Positions 57,120-64,000 of a stretch of 64,000 bases of DNA are shown here, piece by piece. A program made the position numbers and the translations under genes. Source of the stretch: Parasphingopyxis sp. Lineage in GTDB: Bacteria; Pseudomonadota; Alphaproteobacteria; Sphingomonadales; Sphingomonadaceae. The notes under the pieces were generated by a model. The model was given only the letters and a program-made list of their open reading frames with translations. It was not told the origin of the DNA and made no database searches. How positions within the stretch are numbered: position 1 is the stretch's first letter; every line of letters begins with the position of its first letter. The stretch is taken from assembly GCF_028279465.1 (NCBI RefSeq), contig NZ_JANQNS010000015.1, positions 124,001 through 188,000 on the forward strand, in the 5' to 3' direction.

Positions 57120-57316
57120 GAGACCCAGCTCCCTCTGATTTGCGCGTAGAGCCCCCATAGCCCGCCCAAAGCGAATCCGGCGGCCAGCGGGCTCAGCCCC
57201 AATGGCGGCGCCCAGTCCAGCGCGCCGAGAATCTGGGCGGTCGCGGGCGGTATAAACAGCAAACCGAAGAGCAGGGGGCCAAAGCGAAAGCCGGTCTTGA
57301 GTATCTGCAACAGCAT
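57107..57316 (-). CDS. 69-residue membrane protein (module 1)
   Basis: This short protein has two predicted membrane helices separated by ALDWAPP and ends RGSWVSWTP. GGAG from the end of tetR serves as its ribosome-binding site. It matches the module 2 protein in 50 of 69 residues without gaps, which shows it is a real, conserved protein. It is translationally coupled to the desaturase. I recognise no family; a partner or subunit role for the desaturase is an inference. Confidence 0.8.
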   Translation of the reverse strand: MLLQILKTGFRFGPLLFGLLFIPPATAQILGALDWAPPLGLSPLAAGFALGGLWGLYAQIRGSWVSWTP

Positions 57317-57325
57317 GCGCGTCTC

Positions 57326-58009
57326 CTAAGCCGCCTTGACCACCACGCGGGATTCGGCAAGCGCCGCTATCCGGTCGAGAAGTGTCGTGCGAAACGCGTC
57401 CGTGGCATCTGCCGCCATACACACGTAAAAACCGCGCAGGGCGATACACCGAAACTCTTCGATCGAAATCATCCGATGAGTCCAGTCATACAAGGCCGTC
57501 CGGTATAACGCGTACATCTGTTCACCGAGCGTGCCGCTGGCGATATCGCCCCGCAACAAGCCTTCGCGCTGGCCCGCGCGGCAGGCCTGGGCCGCCATCT
57601 CGGTCGATCGCGCGTGAATCCAGCCCGAACGGCCCAGATGATCCTCCCGGGAATCGATATGCTCGCCGGCAATCATGGCGGCGCGGAAGAAATTCTCATC
57701 GGCTTCGAAGATGGCGGTCGACTGGATCACGACGGCCTCGGCTTGTTCGAGAGCTGGCACGTCGCCGAAACTCTCCAGCGCGTCTTCGATCCGGGTTACG
57801 GCCTGCTCGATAAGGGCGACGAGCACCGCATCTTTGGAGCCTATCAGATTGTAGATGGTAGGAACGGTAACCGATGCGGCCTCGGCTAAGGCGCGCAGGT
57901 TCAGCGCATCAAAGCCCTGTTCCCCAATCACACGCTGCGCCTCTCCGAGAATGGCGTCCCGGCGTCGCTGCTTGTTTACAGATCGCGTGGTCGATTCGGC
58001 CATGCGCAT
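57326..58009 (-). CDS. TetR/AcrR family transcriptional regulator
   Basis: The 227-residue repressor-type protein has an N-terminal TetR helix-turn-helix: RRRDAILGEAQRVIGEQGF, then LRALAEAASVTVPTIYNLIGSKDAVL. The C-terminal ligand domain is unassigned. It lies between the two small-protein/desaturase modules, nine bases upstream of module 1, so it is cotranscribed with at least that module and may sense an acyl-CoA or fatty acid. An in-frame ATG six bases later is an alternative start. Confidence 0.9.
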   Translation of the reverse strand: MRMAESTTRSVNKQRRRDAILGEAQRVIGEQGFDALNLRALAEAASVTVPTIYNLIGSKDAVLVALIEQAVTRIEDALESFGDVPALEQAEAVVIQSTAIFEADENFFRAAMIAGEHIDSREDHLGRSGWIHARSTEMAAQACRAGQREGLLRGDIASGTLGEQMYALYRTALYDWTHRMISIEEFRCIALRGFYVCMAADATDAFRTTLLDRIAALAESRVVVKAA

Positions 58010-58015
58010 TAATTT

Positions 58016-58054
58016 GCACAGCGTTATAATTTAATCAACGTTAAAATTATTTGG
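58016..58054. promoter_or_regulatory. A+T-rich imperfect palindrome upstream of tetR
   Basis: The 52-base gap before tetR is far richer in A+T than its surroundings and contains CGTTATAATTTAATCAACG and AACGTTAAAATTAT, with several overlapping inverted half-sites (TTTAA/TTAAA, CGTT/AACG). It is a reasonable autoregulatory operator and promoter for tetR. A related CAACGGTTAA lies before module 2 near 59212. Confidence 0.4.
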
Positions 58055-58061
58055 CGCGCCG

Positions 58062-58946
58062 CTAATGATCTTCGAGCCGGCAGCCACGGGCCTCCAATAT
58101 CGGGCGGAGTTCGCGATAGGCGGCGGGTGTCCGTGTGAGAGGAATCGAGGGATGGAGGTGATGGACGATGTGATACTGCATGCCCATTGATGCGATATTG
58201 CCGACCGCGCTCCGCCAATAACGGGTGTTCCGGTAGCGTCCGGTTTCGACCGCCGGGTGATGCGGAGCCCAGCTTAGGAAGAACTGGATATAGGCTGTGC
58301 CGATATGGCGGGGCAGCCACCAAAGGAGCAGCGCCTCGATGCCGAACCCGGCCCAGGCCAGCGCGCAGAGAATACCGTAAAAGACGAACTGATAGATCAA
58401 CCCGTCAACGACAACGTCCGGGCGGCCGATCTTGATCAGGGCGTCGCGATATCCGCGCAGACCGCGATTGGAACCCGGCTGGCGGTTTTTGAGGCTGACC
58501 CAGATCATATGCCAGGGGCCATTGGCGCGCATGCTGTAGTCGGGATCGCGTTCGGGATCGTTGGTGTGCTTGTGATGCTCGAGATGCGTGAGCTTGGCCG
58601 CGCGATAAGGCAGGACTAGGGGAATGGTCGACACATGGCCCACAAGCTCGTTGAGCCAACGCCATTTCGTACCCTTGCGGCCGATAATGTCATGCTGGGC
58701 CTCGTGCGAGGGCAGGTAGCAGAGAATGACGTTGAGCGTCGCGATGGGGAATGCCGCCCAGACCGGAACGATACTAAATATGACGAGCGGCCACAGCGAG
58801 AGCCAGATTGCGAAATTGCCCAGCCCCCAGGCAACCGCGAACCAGGGCACGCCGCCCATATGGGCGCGCGCGATATTCTGTTCGCGCTGGGCGAGCAGTT
58901 TGTTGCCCTCTGCGGCGATGGATTTGAGTTCGCTCAGGGCCGCCAT
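58062..58946 (-). CDS. Fatty acid desaturase-family membrane protein (module 2)
   Basis: This 294-residue paralogue of the desaturase at 56232 has the same histidine boxes (HEAQH, HLEHH, HIVHH) and long identical stretches such as GRKGTKWRWLNEL. I chose the start that reproduces the 13-base overlap seen in module 1; longer frames are possible. Its N-terminal 20 residues and the loop after the second box differ most from module 1, suggesting substrate divergence. Confidence 0.87.
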   Translation of the reverse strand: MAALSELKSIAAEGNKLLAQREQNIARAHMGGVPWFAVAWGLGNFAIWLSLWPLVIFSIVPVWAAFPIATLNVILCYLPSHEAQHDIIGRKGTKWRWLNELVGHVSTIPLVLPYRAAKLTHLEHHKHTNDPERDPDYSMRANGPWHMIWVSLKNRQPGSNRGLRGYRDALIKIGRPDVVVDGLIYQFVFYGILCALAWAGFGIEALLLWWLPRHIGTAYIQFFLSWAPHHPAVETGRYRNTRYWRSAVGNIASMGMQYHIVHHLHPSIPLTRTPAAYRELRPILEARGCRLEDH

Positions 58947-59143
58947 GTCAGCCAGCTTCCCCGCCATTGGGCATAGACGCCCCAAATGCCGCCGAGCAGA
59001 AATCCAGCGAGCAAGGGTGTCATCCCGAGCGGCGGCGTCCAATCTAGCACGGTCAGAATCTGTGCCGTGACAGGCGGAATGAACAACAGCCCGAACAGCA
59101 GCGGGCCGAGTTGAAAGCCAGTCTTGAGAACAGCAATCAGCAT
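58934..59143 (-). CDS. 69-residue membrane protein (module 2)
   Basis: This is the second copy of the small two-helix membrane protein, with GPLLFGLLFIPP in the first helix and ending RGSWLTWRP. It is equal in length to the module 1 copy and overlaps its desaturase by the same 13 bases. No strong ribosome-binding site is visible. It is the first gene of the module group, 91 bases after the thioesterase gene. Confidence 0.78.
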   Translation of the reverse strand: MLIAVLKTGFQLGPLLFGLLFIPPVTAQILTVLDWTPPLGMTPLLAGFLLGGIWGVYAQWRGSWLTWRP

Positions 59144-59234
59144 CGCGTCTACACTATTCCGTTCGTTTTCGTATGAGCGGATGTGTAGGGAAGATTGCTA
59201 AATAACTGCCTAACAACGGTTAATTTTTGCTGCG

Positions 59235-60038
59235 CTAGCGAAAAAAGGCGATCTGGCTCGTCAGGGCGAGCAGCGCGCCATCCTGCGACCAAATCCGCGT
59301 ATGCTGGTCGCTCATGCCACGGCGCACGCGATTGCTGTCGCTTTCCACCAATATATGGTCGTTTCCGATCGCGGCGAGTTCATCTTCGGTCGCAAACTGA
59401 AAGAAGCTGTACGATACGGTCGAGCTGAAACGCGGGGTATCGGCCAGGAAGAAGGCGCGCGGCATCGGCACATCCGAGATGGCCGCCAGGCCTTTGCTAT
59501 CCAGAGGACGGCCGTCTCCGTCGCGTATCCACACAGCGCTGCGCGGCCGGTCCTGCACGGTAAAGGGTGCGCCGATGACGATGCGCTGATCGAAATGTCC
59601 GAACCAGCGTGGGCCCATTCCGGGAGGAAAGGCCAGTCTTTCTGTGTCTTCGGGCGCTTTCACCTCCGGCATGACGGGCTGATAGGCGAGATCGGTTTCC
59701 TGACGGTCCGACAGGACAATATCCGCACTGAATACCAAGGGGCCATCGAGGGTGTCTTGCCGCAATTCTGAGCGATAAAAGCTGGTGCGTTTGCCAGATC
59801 GCAGGGTCTCGACACGAACGAAAACGGTACCGCCCTGGATGGCTGAAACGAAGACGGCATTGATGTTGGCGAGCGTACCCGCGACACCAGCCTCGCGTGT
59901 CACCGCACCAAGCGCCAGCGCAATTGCCCATCCGCCAAAGGCGCTGTCCATGTTCCAGAATATCTCGGTCATAGCCCGCGAATAAGCGCCGTCGCCATGC
60001 GCGCGCAGTTTCGTCTCGGTGTCGAGGATGTATTTCAT
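59235..60038 (-). CDS. Acyl-CoA thioesterase (TesB-like double hot-dog)
   Basis: The 267-residue protein reads as two hot-dog domains, with FGGWAIALALGAV in the first and FQFATEDELAAIGNDHILVESDSNR in the second, ending HTRIWSQDGALLALTSQ, a typical TesB-family C-terminus. Such enzymes hydrolyse acyl-CoA. It lies upstream of the desaturase modules on the same strand, fitting an acyl-lipid gene group. Confidence 0.85.
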   Translation of the reverse strand: MKYILDTETKLRAHGDGAYSRAMTEIFWNMDSAFGGWAIALALGAVTREAGVAGTLANINAVFVSAIQGGTVFVRVETLRSGKRTSFYRSELRQDTLDGPLVFSADIVLSDRQETDLAYQPVMPEVKAPEDTERLAFPPGMGPRWFGHFDQRIVIGAPFTVQDRPRSAVWIRDGDGRPLDSKGLAAISDVPMPRAFFLADTPRFSSTVSYSFFQFATEDELAAIGNDHILVESDSNRVRRGMSDQHTRIWSQDGALLALTSQIAFFR

Positions 60039-60135
60039 TCTTTGCTCCAATCCTGGGCGGTTGCATAGCGGCTTCAACGATGCGTTGATCAATGGTCGAT
60101 CGCAGTTTCCGGGAGTTAATGCTAATGAAACTGTG

Positions 60136-60987
60136 ATGGGTCGAATTCTGCTTTCCGCAATTTTCCTTTTTTGCGCCGTTGCCGCGACTATTCGTCCTTC
60201 GGCGGACGCCGCCATGACGGTCCTTTGGCAGAATATGGGACCTTTCGAATCGCCCGAAAGCGCAGCTATCGATCTCGTGCAGGAGGCGATATTTGTCTCG
60301 AATGTCAGCGGGTACGAACGAAACGGGGCCGGTTTCATCAGTCGCTTGTCGCTGGATGGCGAAATGGTAGACCGGCAATGGCTCGCAGGGCTGAATGCGC
60401 CGACCGGACTTGCGGTACAAGGCGAGACGTTGTGGGTTGTCGATTTCGATCGACTTGTCGAAGTGGATATTCCAACGGCGTCTGTCCGCCGATCCTACCC
60501 CGTCGCCGATACTGATCCGCTTTTGAACGACATATCGGTTGGTCCGGATGGCAATGTCTTTGTAACCGGCTCAGCGAGCAACACAATTTACAGGCTTTCC
60601 GATGACCAACTCCTTGCTTGGCGAAGGGACGACGAGATTCTCCGGTTCGCGAACGGTATCTCGGTGTCAGCGGATCATGTCATTGTTGCTGCATACCATT
60701 TGGTGAAGATTGATCGCAGTGACGGCACCATCACGGAACCTATCGGTGATCCCGAACATTTATACGATCTTGAATCGGTCGTCTCTCTATGTCCCGGCCG
60801 TTATCTGATTTCGGTAATCGGAAACCGGCCGCTATACAGTTTGGAGGCTGGTGGCCGGACGGTCGCCATTGCAAGCCATGAGCCCTATTTGGCGGATTTC
60901 GATATTGCGAGAGATATGCTTGTCGTGCCTAGCGGAGATATGGTCGTGGCGTTCCGACTGTCCGAAAGTCTGCATTGCGATGGCTGA
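60136..60987 (+). CDS. Secreted beta-propeller protein (SMP-30/NHL-like)
   Basis: The 283-residue product has a signal peptide (ISAIFLFCAVAATI-type core, to ADA). Repeated blades follow, such as APTGLAVQGETLWVVDFDRLVEV, LNDISVGPDGNVFVTGS and FANGISVSADHVIV, as in SMP-30/gluconolactonase-like propellers. No catalytic metal ligands were verified. It diverges from the thioesterase gene and ends at a bidirectional terminator shared with rpsD. Confidence 0.72.
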   Translation: MGRILLSAIFLFCAVAATIRPSADAAMTVLWQNMGPFESPESAAIDLVQEAIFVSNVSGYERNGAGFISRLSLDGEMVDRQWLAGLNAPTGLAVQGETLWVVDFDRLVEVDIPTASVRRSYPVADTDPLLNDISVGPDGNVFVTGSASNTIYRLSDDQLLAWRRDDEILRFANGISVSADHVIVAAYHLVKIDRSDGTITEPIGDPEHLYDLESVVSLCPGRYLISVIGNRPLYSLEAGGRTVAIASHEPYLADFDIARDMLVVPSGDMVVAFRLSESLHCDG

Positions 60988-61008
60988 CGATTTCGACTTG
61001 GCCTAAAT

Positions 61009-61038
61009 GAAAAAGGGCGGCCCGCAAGCCGCCCTTTT
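61009..61038. terminator. Bidirectional rho-independent terminator
   Basis: AAAAGGGCGGC and GCCGCCCTTTT form a perfect stem around CCGCAA. The A-run on one side and T-run on the other let it work for both the beta-propeller gene (plus) and rpsD (minus). Confidence 0.92.
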
Positions 61039-61061
61039 GGAATGGGATCCTCCCCGAACCT

Positions 61062-61676
61062 TTAACGCGAATAGAATTCGACGACGAGGTTGGGTTCCAT
61101 CTTCACCGGATAGGGCACTTCGTCGAGCGTCGGTACGCGGGTGAAGACGACTTTGGACGTACCGTCGGGCACGACATATTCCGGAATCTCGCGCTCGTTG
61201 AGGCTCTGGGCTTCGAGTACCAGCGCCATTTCCTGGGCCTTGGCGCGGAGGGTGATTTCGTCGCCCGGCTTGATCGTACGGGATGGGATGTTGCACTTGC
61301 CACCATTGACGCGGACATGGCCGTGATTGACGAGCTGGCGCGCGGCGAAGATCGTCGGCGCGAATTTGGCGCGATAGACGATCATGTCGAGCCGCTGCTC
61401 GAGAATACCGATGAGGTTCTGCGACGTATCGCCCTTCATCCGGCTCGCCGTGGTATAGGCGCGCTTGAACTGTTTCTCGGTGATATCACCATAATAGCCC
61501 TTGAGCTTCTGCTTAGCGCGCAGCTGTACACCGAAGTCGGACAGCTTGCCCTTGCGGCGCTGGCCGTGCTGGCCGGGGCCATATTCGCGGCGGTTTACCG
61601 GGCTTTTGGGGCGACCCCAGATGTTTTCACCCATCCGGCGGTCAAGTTTATATTTGGCGCTCTTGCGCTTCGACAT
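61062..61676 (-). CDS. rpsD: 30S ribosomal protein S4
   Basis: S4 nucleates 30S assembly and, in many bacteria, regulates its own synthesis. The 204-residue protein has [37 protein letters not shown] and an S4 RNA-binding domain ([32 protein letters not shown]). It stands alone, with 171 bases upstream that hold a TTGACT near 61808 as a possible -35 element and no gene. Confidence 0.97.
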   Translation of the reverse strand: MSKRKSAKYKLDRRMGENIWGRPKSPVNRREYGPGQHGQRRKGKLSDFGVQLRAKQKLKGYYGDITEKQFKRAYTTASRMKGDTSQNLIGILEQRLDMIVYRAKFAPTIFAARQLVNHGHVRVNGGKCNIPSRTIKPGDEITLRAKAQEMALVLEAQSLNEREIPEYVVPDGTSKVVFTRVPTLDEVPYPVKMEPNLVVEFYSR

Positions 61677-61847
61677 CAGTCGTCTCCAATTTGCTTCATG
61701 TCAGGGTCCCGGAACGCACCGCCATGCCTGATGCATAACGCGGCCACCACTTCACCGGGGTGCGGGGCCAATTGCGAAGGCGCGCATGTGGCGTCTGTAA
61801 GGCCCAAAGTCAAGGGATTTCGGGCGGTATGAACCCGCCGCGCCGCT

Positions 61848-62672
61848 TCAATGCACAATGAAAAGCGGCACCGGCGGACGCCGCAGCATATGACGCGTGA
61901 CGCCGCCGAAAATCAGCTCGTTCAGTCGCGAACGGCTATAGCCGCCCATCACGATATAGTCGGCCGCCAGATCGCGGGCTTGTCCGGCGAGCGTCGCGGA
62001 GACATCTTCGGCTTTTTCGGCGTCGATATGGTCTATCTTTGCAACGCCATGATCGGCCAGATATTCGACGGCCCGCGCGGCGGGGAAGCGCCGGATATCC
62101 TTGTCAATCGTCACGACGTGAACATCCGCTGCCGCGCGCAGTACGGGGAGCGCGGCGCGCATGGCGAGGGCGGATTGCGCGCTGCCGTTCCAGGCGATCA
62201 TCGCGGTGCCGCTGCAATCAAAGGTTTCAATGTCTGTCGGCACGATCAGGATGGGAGTAGGGCATCGCAACAGCAGCGTCTCCGCAATCGGCTCGACCAT
62301 CGCGCCGCCGCTGCTTTCCCGCATCGGACTGATGACGACGATATCGGCCAACGGCGCTTCCTCGACAAGCGCGTCCACCACATTGCCGCGATGTTCGTGC
62401 CACTCCCATTCCACATCGTAGTCCGCCATACGGGCCTCAATGATCTGACGGATCTGGCGCGCTTCGCGCTGTTCGTCTTCGGCAAGGCGGGCCATGCCGC
62501 TGGCGCTGATCGCCTGTCCTGCGCTTGGCGCCGTATGCGCGTACACGCAGACCAAAGCGCCGTTGAATGATCGTGCCAAGGCGGTCGCTGCAGTAAGGCG
62601 CGATTCCAGCCCATGATCATCATGAACCGGTAGCATGATCCGCTTCGGGCCGATGGTCGCCATGTTGGTCAT
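61848..62672 (-). CDS. Universal stress protein (tandem UspA)
   Basis: The 274-residue protein reads as two UspA-like halves. The second ends with MGGYSRSRLNELIFGGVTRHML, the ATP-binding pattern of this family, and the first retains PLADIVVIS and PTPILIVP. The ATG overlaps the antiporter stop with AAGGAG just before it, so the two are cotranscribed and it may modulate or protect that transporter. Confidence 0.87.
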   Translation of the reverse strand: MTNMATIGPKRIMLPVHDDHGLESRLTAATALARSFNGALVCVYAHTAPSAGQAISASGMARLAEDEQREARQIRQIIEARMADYDVEWEWHEHRGNVVDALVEEAPLADIVVISPMRESSGGAMVEPIAETLLLRCPTPILIVPTDIETFDCSGTAMIAWNGSAQSALAMRAALPVLRAAADVHVVTIDKDIRRFPAARAVEYLADHGVAKIDHIDAEKAEDVSATLAGQARDLAADYIVMGGYSRSRLNELIFGGVTRHMLRRPPVPLFIVH

Positions 62673-64000
62673 TCTCCTTTTCCAATAATCATCAATCCGC
62701 GCTGTTCATCGACAATGGTGCGCGCTGCATCGTCCGGGAATCCGATGCCCGTCAGCACCTGTTCGCACAGTTCCAGACTGGCCTCGACGGTTTCCGGAAC
62801 GGCGCTCGCAGCACCCTGTTTCTGCAACTCGTGCGCATGGCTGGCGTCGCGCGCCCGTGCCATAATCGGCACGTGCGGCCATTCCGCGTGCACCGCCTGG
62901 ATAACATGAGCGGCGGACCCTGGCTCGTCCATCGTCGTGGCGAAGGCCGATGCGCGCTCGATCCCGAGATGCCTTAGCAGGTCGGGCTGGCTCGCATCGC
63001 CGAAATAGACACTTGCGCCGTCCGCGCGTTCGCGCGCGACCAGCTCCGGATCGCTGTCAATCGCGACATAGGGCACCCGCTGTTCGTCGAGGAGTTGCGC
63101 CAGCATCTTCCCGACGCGGCCGAAACCGCCGATGATAACCGGATTGCCGTCCTTCATCGGTTCGTCGTCGGCAGACAGGTCAGCGTCGCGTGCCCGGATC
63201 GCTTTGCCGGCGCGCCGCCCGGCGATCGCGAGCAGCGGGGTCAGGAACATGGTGACGATGACGACGAGCAGAATGAACTGGGCGACTTCCGGATCGAGCA
63301 GCGCATAGGACAGAGCGGCTGCGATGACGACGAAGGCGAATTCGCCGCCCTGGCTCATCAATATGGCCGTTTCCGCGGCCACATCCTTGGGCAGCCGCCA
63401 GATCCGCGCCAGCGTGTAGATGATCGTGCCCTTCAGTATCAGCAGGCCGAGTACCGACAGCAATACCCAGCCGATACTCGCCCAGACCGCGAGGATATCG
63501 AGGCTCATGCCGACGGAGATGAAAAACAGGCCGAGCAGCAGGCCCTTGAACGGTTCTATATCGCTCGCAATCTGATGCCGGTATTCGGTACCGGCGAATA
63601 ACAAGCCGGCGAGGAACGCCCCGAGCGCCATGGAAAGGCCGGCCTCGGCAGTCAGCGCCGCCGTGGCGAGAACCAGCAGCACAACGGCGGCCATAAACAC
63701 CTCGCGGCTGCCTGTGCCGCCGACGAACTGCAGGAAGGGCCGCACGATGACCCGGCCGATCAGGAAGATAGCACCGATGACGAGTAAAGCTTCGCCAATC
63801 GCCCAGACCGCCGCCAGCGCCAGCGATCCCTCCACCGATGCTCCCGCGACGCCGACGAAGAAAAGGATCGGCACGACGGCCAGATCCTGGAGCAGCAAGA
63901 TACCGAAGCTGGACCGGCCGGCGGGTGCGCTGAGCCGCCGGGTTTCGGTCAGCAATTGCATCACGAGCGCCGTCGAGGAGAGGGCAAGGCACAATCCGAA
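62669..64000 (-). CDS. Kef-type monovalent cation/proton antiporter, 5' end outside the window
   Basis: The last 443 codons of a CPA2-family transporter are present; the frame stays open to the window edge (FGLCLALSSTALVMQLL). It has about nine membrane helices, then a cytoplasmic TrkA-N/RCK domain with GGFGRVGKMLAQLL and AIDSDPEL, and a further C-terminal regulatory stretch. Such proteins exchange potassium or sodium for protons, often gated by nucleotides or thiols. It is coupled to the universal stress protein gene. Confidence 0.93.
   Translation of the reverse strand, partial: FGLCLALSSTALVMQLLTETRRLSAPAGRSSFGILLLQDLAVVPILFFVGVAGASVEGSLALAAVWAIGEALLVIGAIFLIGRVIVRPFLQFVGGTGSREVFMAAVVLLVLATAALTAEAGLSMALGAFLAGLLFAGTEYRHQIASDIEPFKGLLLGLFFISVGMSLDILAVWASIGWVLLSVLGLLILKGTIIYTLARIWRLPKDVAAETAILMSQGGEFAFVVIAAALSYALLDPEVAQFILLVVIVTMFLTPLLAIAGRRAGKAIRARDADLSADDEPMKDGNPVIIGGFGRVGKMLAQLLDEQRVPYVAIDSDPELVARERADGASVYFGDASQPDLLRHLGIERASAFATTMDEPGSAAHVIQAVHAEWPHVPIMARARDASHAHELQKQGAASAVPETVEASLELCEQVLTGIGFPDDAARTIVDEQRGLMIIGKGE

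Overview
The window is about 64 kb of high-G+C chromosomal DNA from an alphaproteobacterium, most likely a member of the Sphingomonadales. This rests on gene content and style rather than on a marker tree. It carries the alphaproteobacterial pairing argF-hslO, a compact petABC cytochrome bc1 operon, ispH-thrB-rnhA, a glycine-riboswitch operon with split gcvPA/gcvPB, and Caulobacter-type Tad/Cpa pilus genes. It also has GumN/TraB lipoproteins and several short secreted proteins of unknown function. Most genes are ordinary core genes that overlap by ATGA or sit a few bases apart.

Layout. 0-13 kb: end of argF, hslO, a possible small RNA, queC-queE (queuosine), an orphan KpsC-like Kdo transferase, lipB, hemF, trmL, then petA-petB-petC-apt. 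13-19 kb (minus strand): a MaoC-like hydratase behind a 24-bp palindrome, ychF, a Tat-signal dehydrogenase, pth, rplY, and two tandem GumN/TraB proteins. 19-27 kb (plus strand): glyQ and glyS separated by a DUF559 endonuclease gene framed by 50-bp inverted repeats, then ppdK and a split DUF1214/DUF1254 pair. 27-34 kb (minus strand): cpaA-B-C-D-E-tadB-tadC, without the ATPase cpaF/tadA or a pilin. 34-47 kb: a lysophospholipase-like hydrolase with an FAD oxidoreductase, rnhA/thrB/ispH, then a tandem glycine riboswitch driving gcvT-gcvH-gcvPA-gcvPB plus a BASS-type transporter and a DUF938 methyltransferase.

47.2-48.5 kb is the clearest foreign segment. It is a low-G+C remnant bounded by an intact tRNA-Lys gene and a second, degraded copy of the tRNA 3' end. 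It contains a four-helix membrane protein and a frameshifted HEAT-repeat gene. 48.5-54 kb: tRNA-Lys, folK, a type 5 uracil-DNA glycosylase, two tandem secreted methyltransferase-like proteins and an S9 peptidase. 54-60 kb (all minus strand) looks like an acyl-lipid neighbourhood: a thioesterase, two copies of a two-gene module (69-residue membrane protein overlapping a fatty acid desaturase) with a TetR regulator between them, and a PvdQ-type acylase. 60-64 kb: a beta-propeller protein, rpsD, a universal stress protein, and a Kef-type antiporter that runs off the end of the window.

The observations most worth following are the duplicated small-protein/desaturase modules, the inverted-repeat-bounded DUF559 gene inside the glyQS operon, the tRNA-Lys island remnant, the tandem secreted methyltransferase-like proteins, the Tad locus without its motor, and a three-hairpin small-RNA candidate with an exposed CCUCCC. 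No CRISPR array, rRNA operon, intact transposase or phage cluster was seen.
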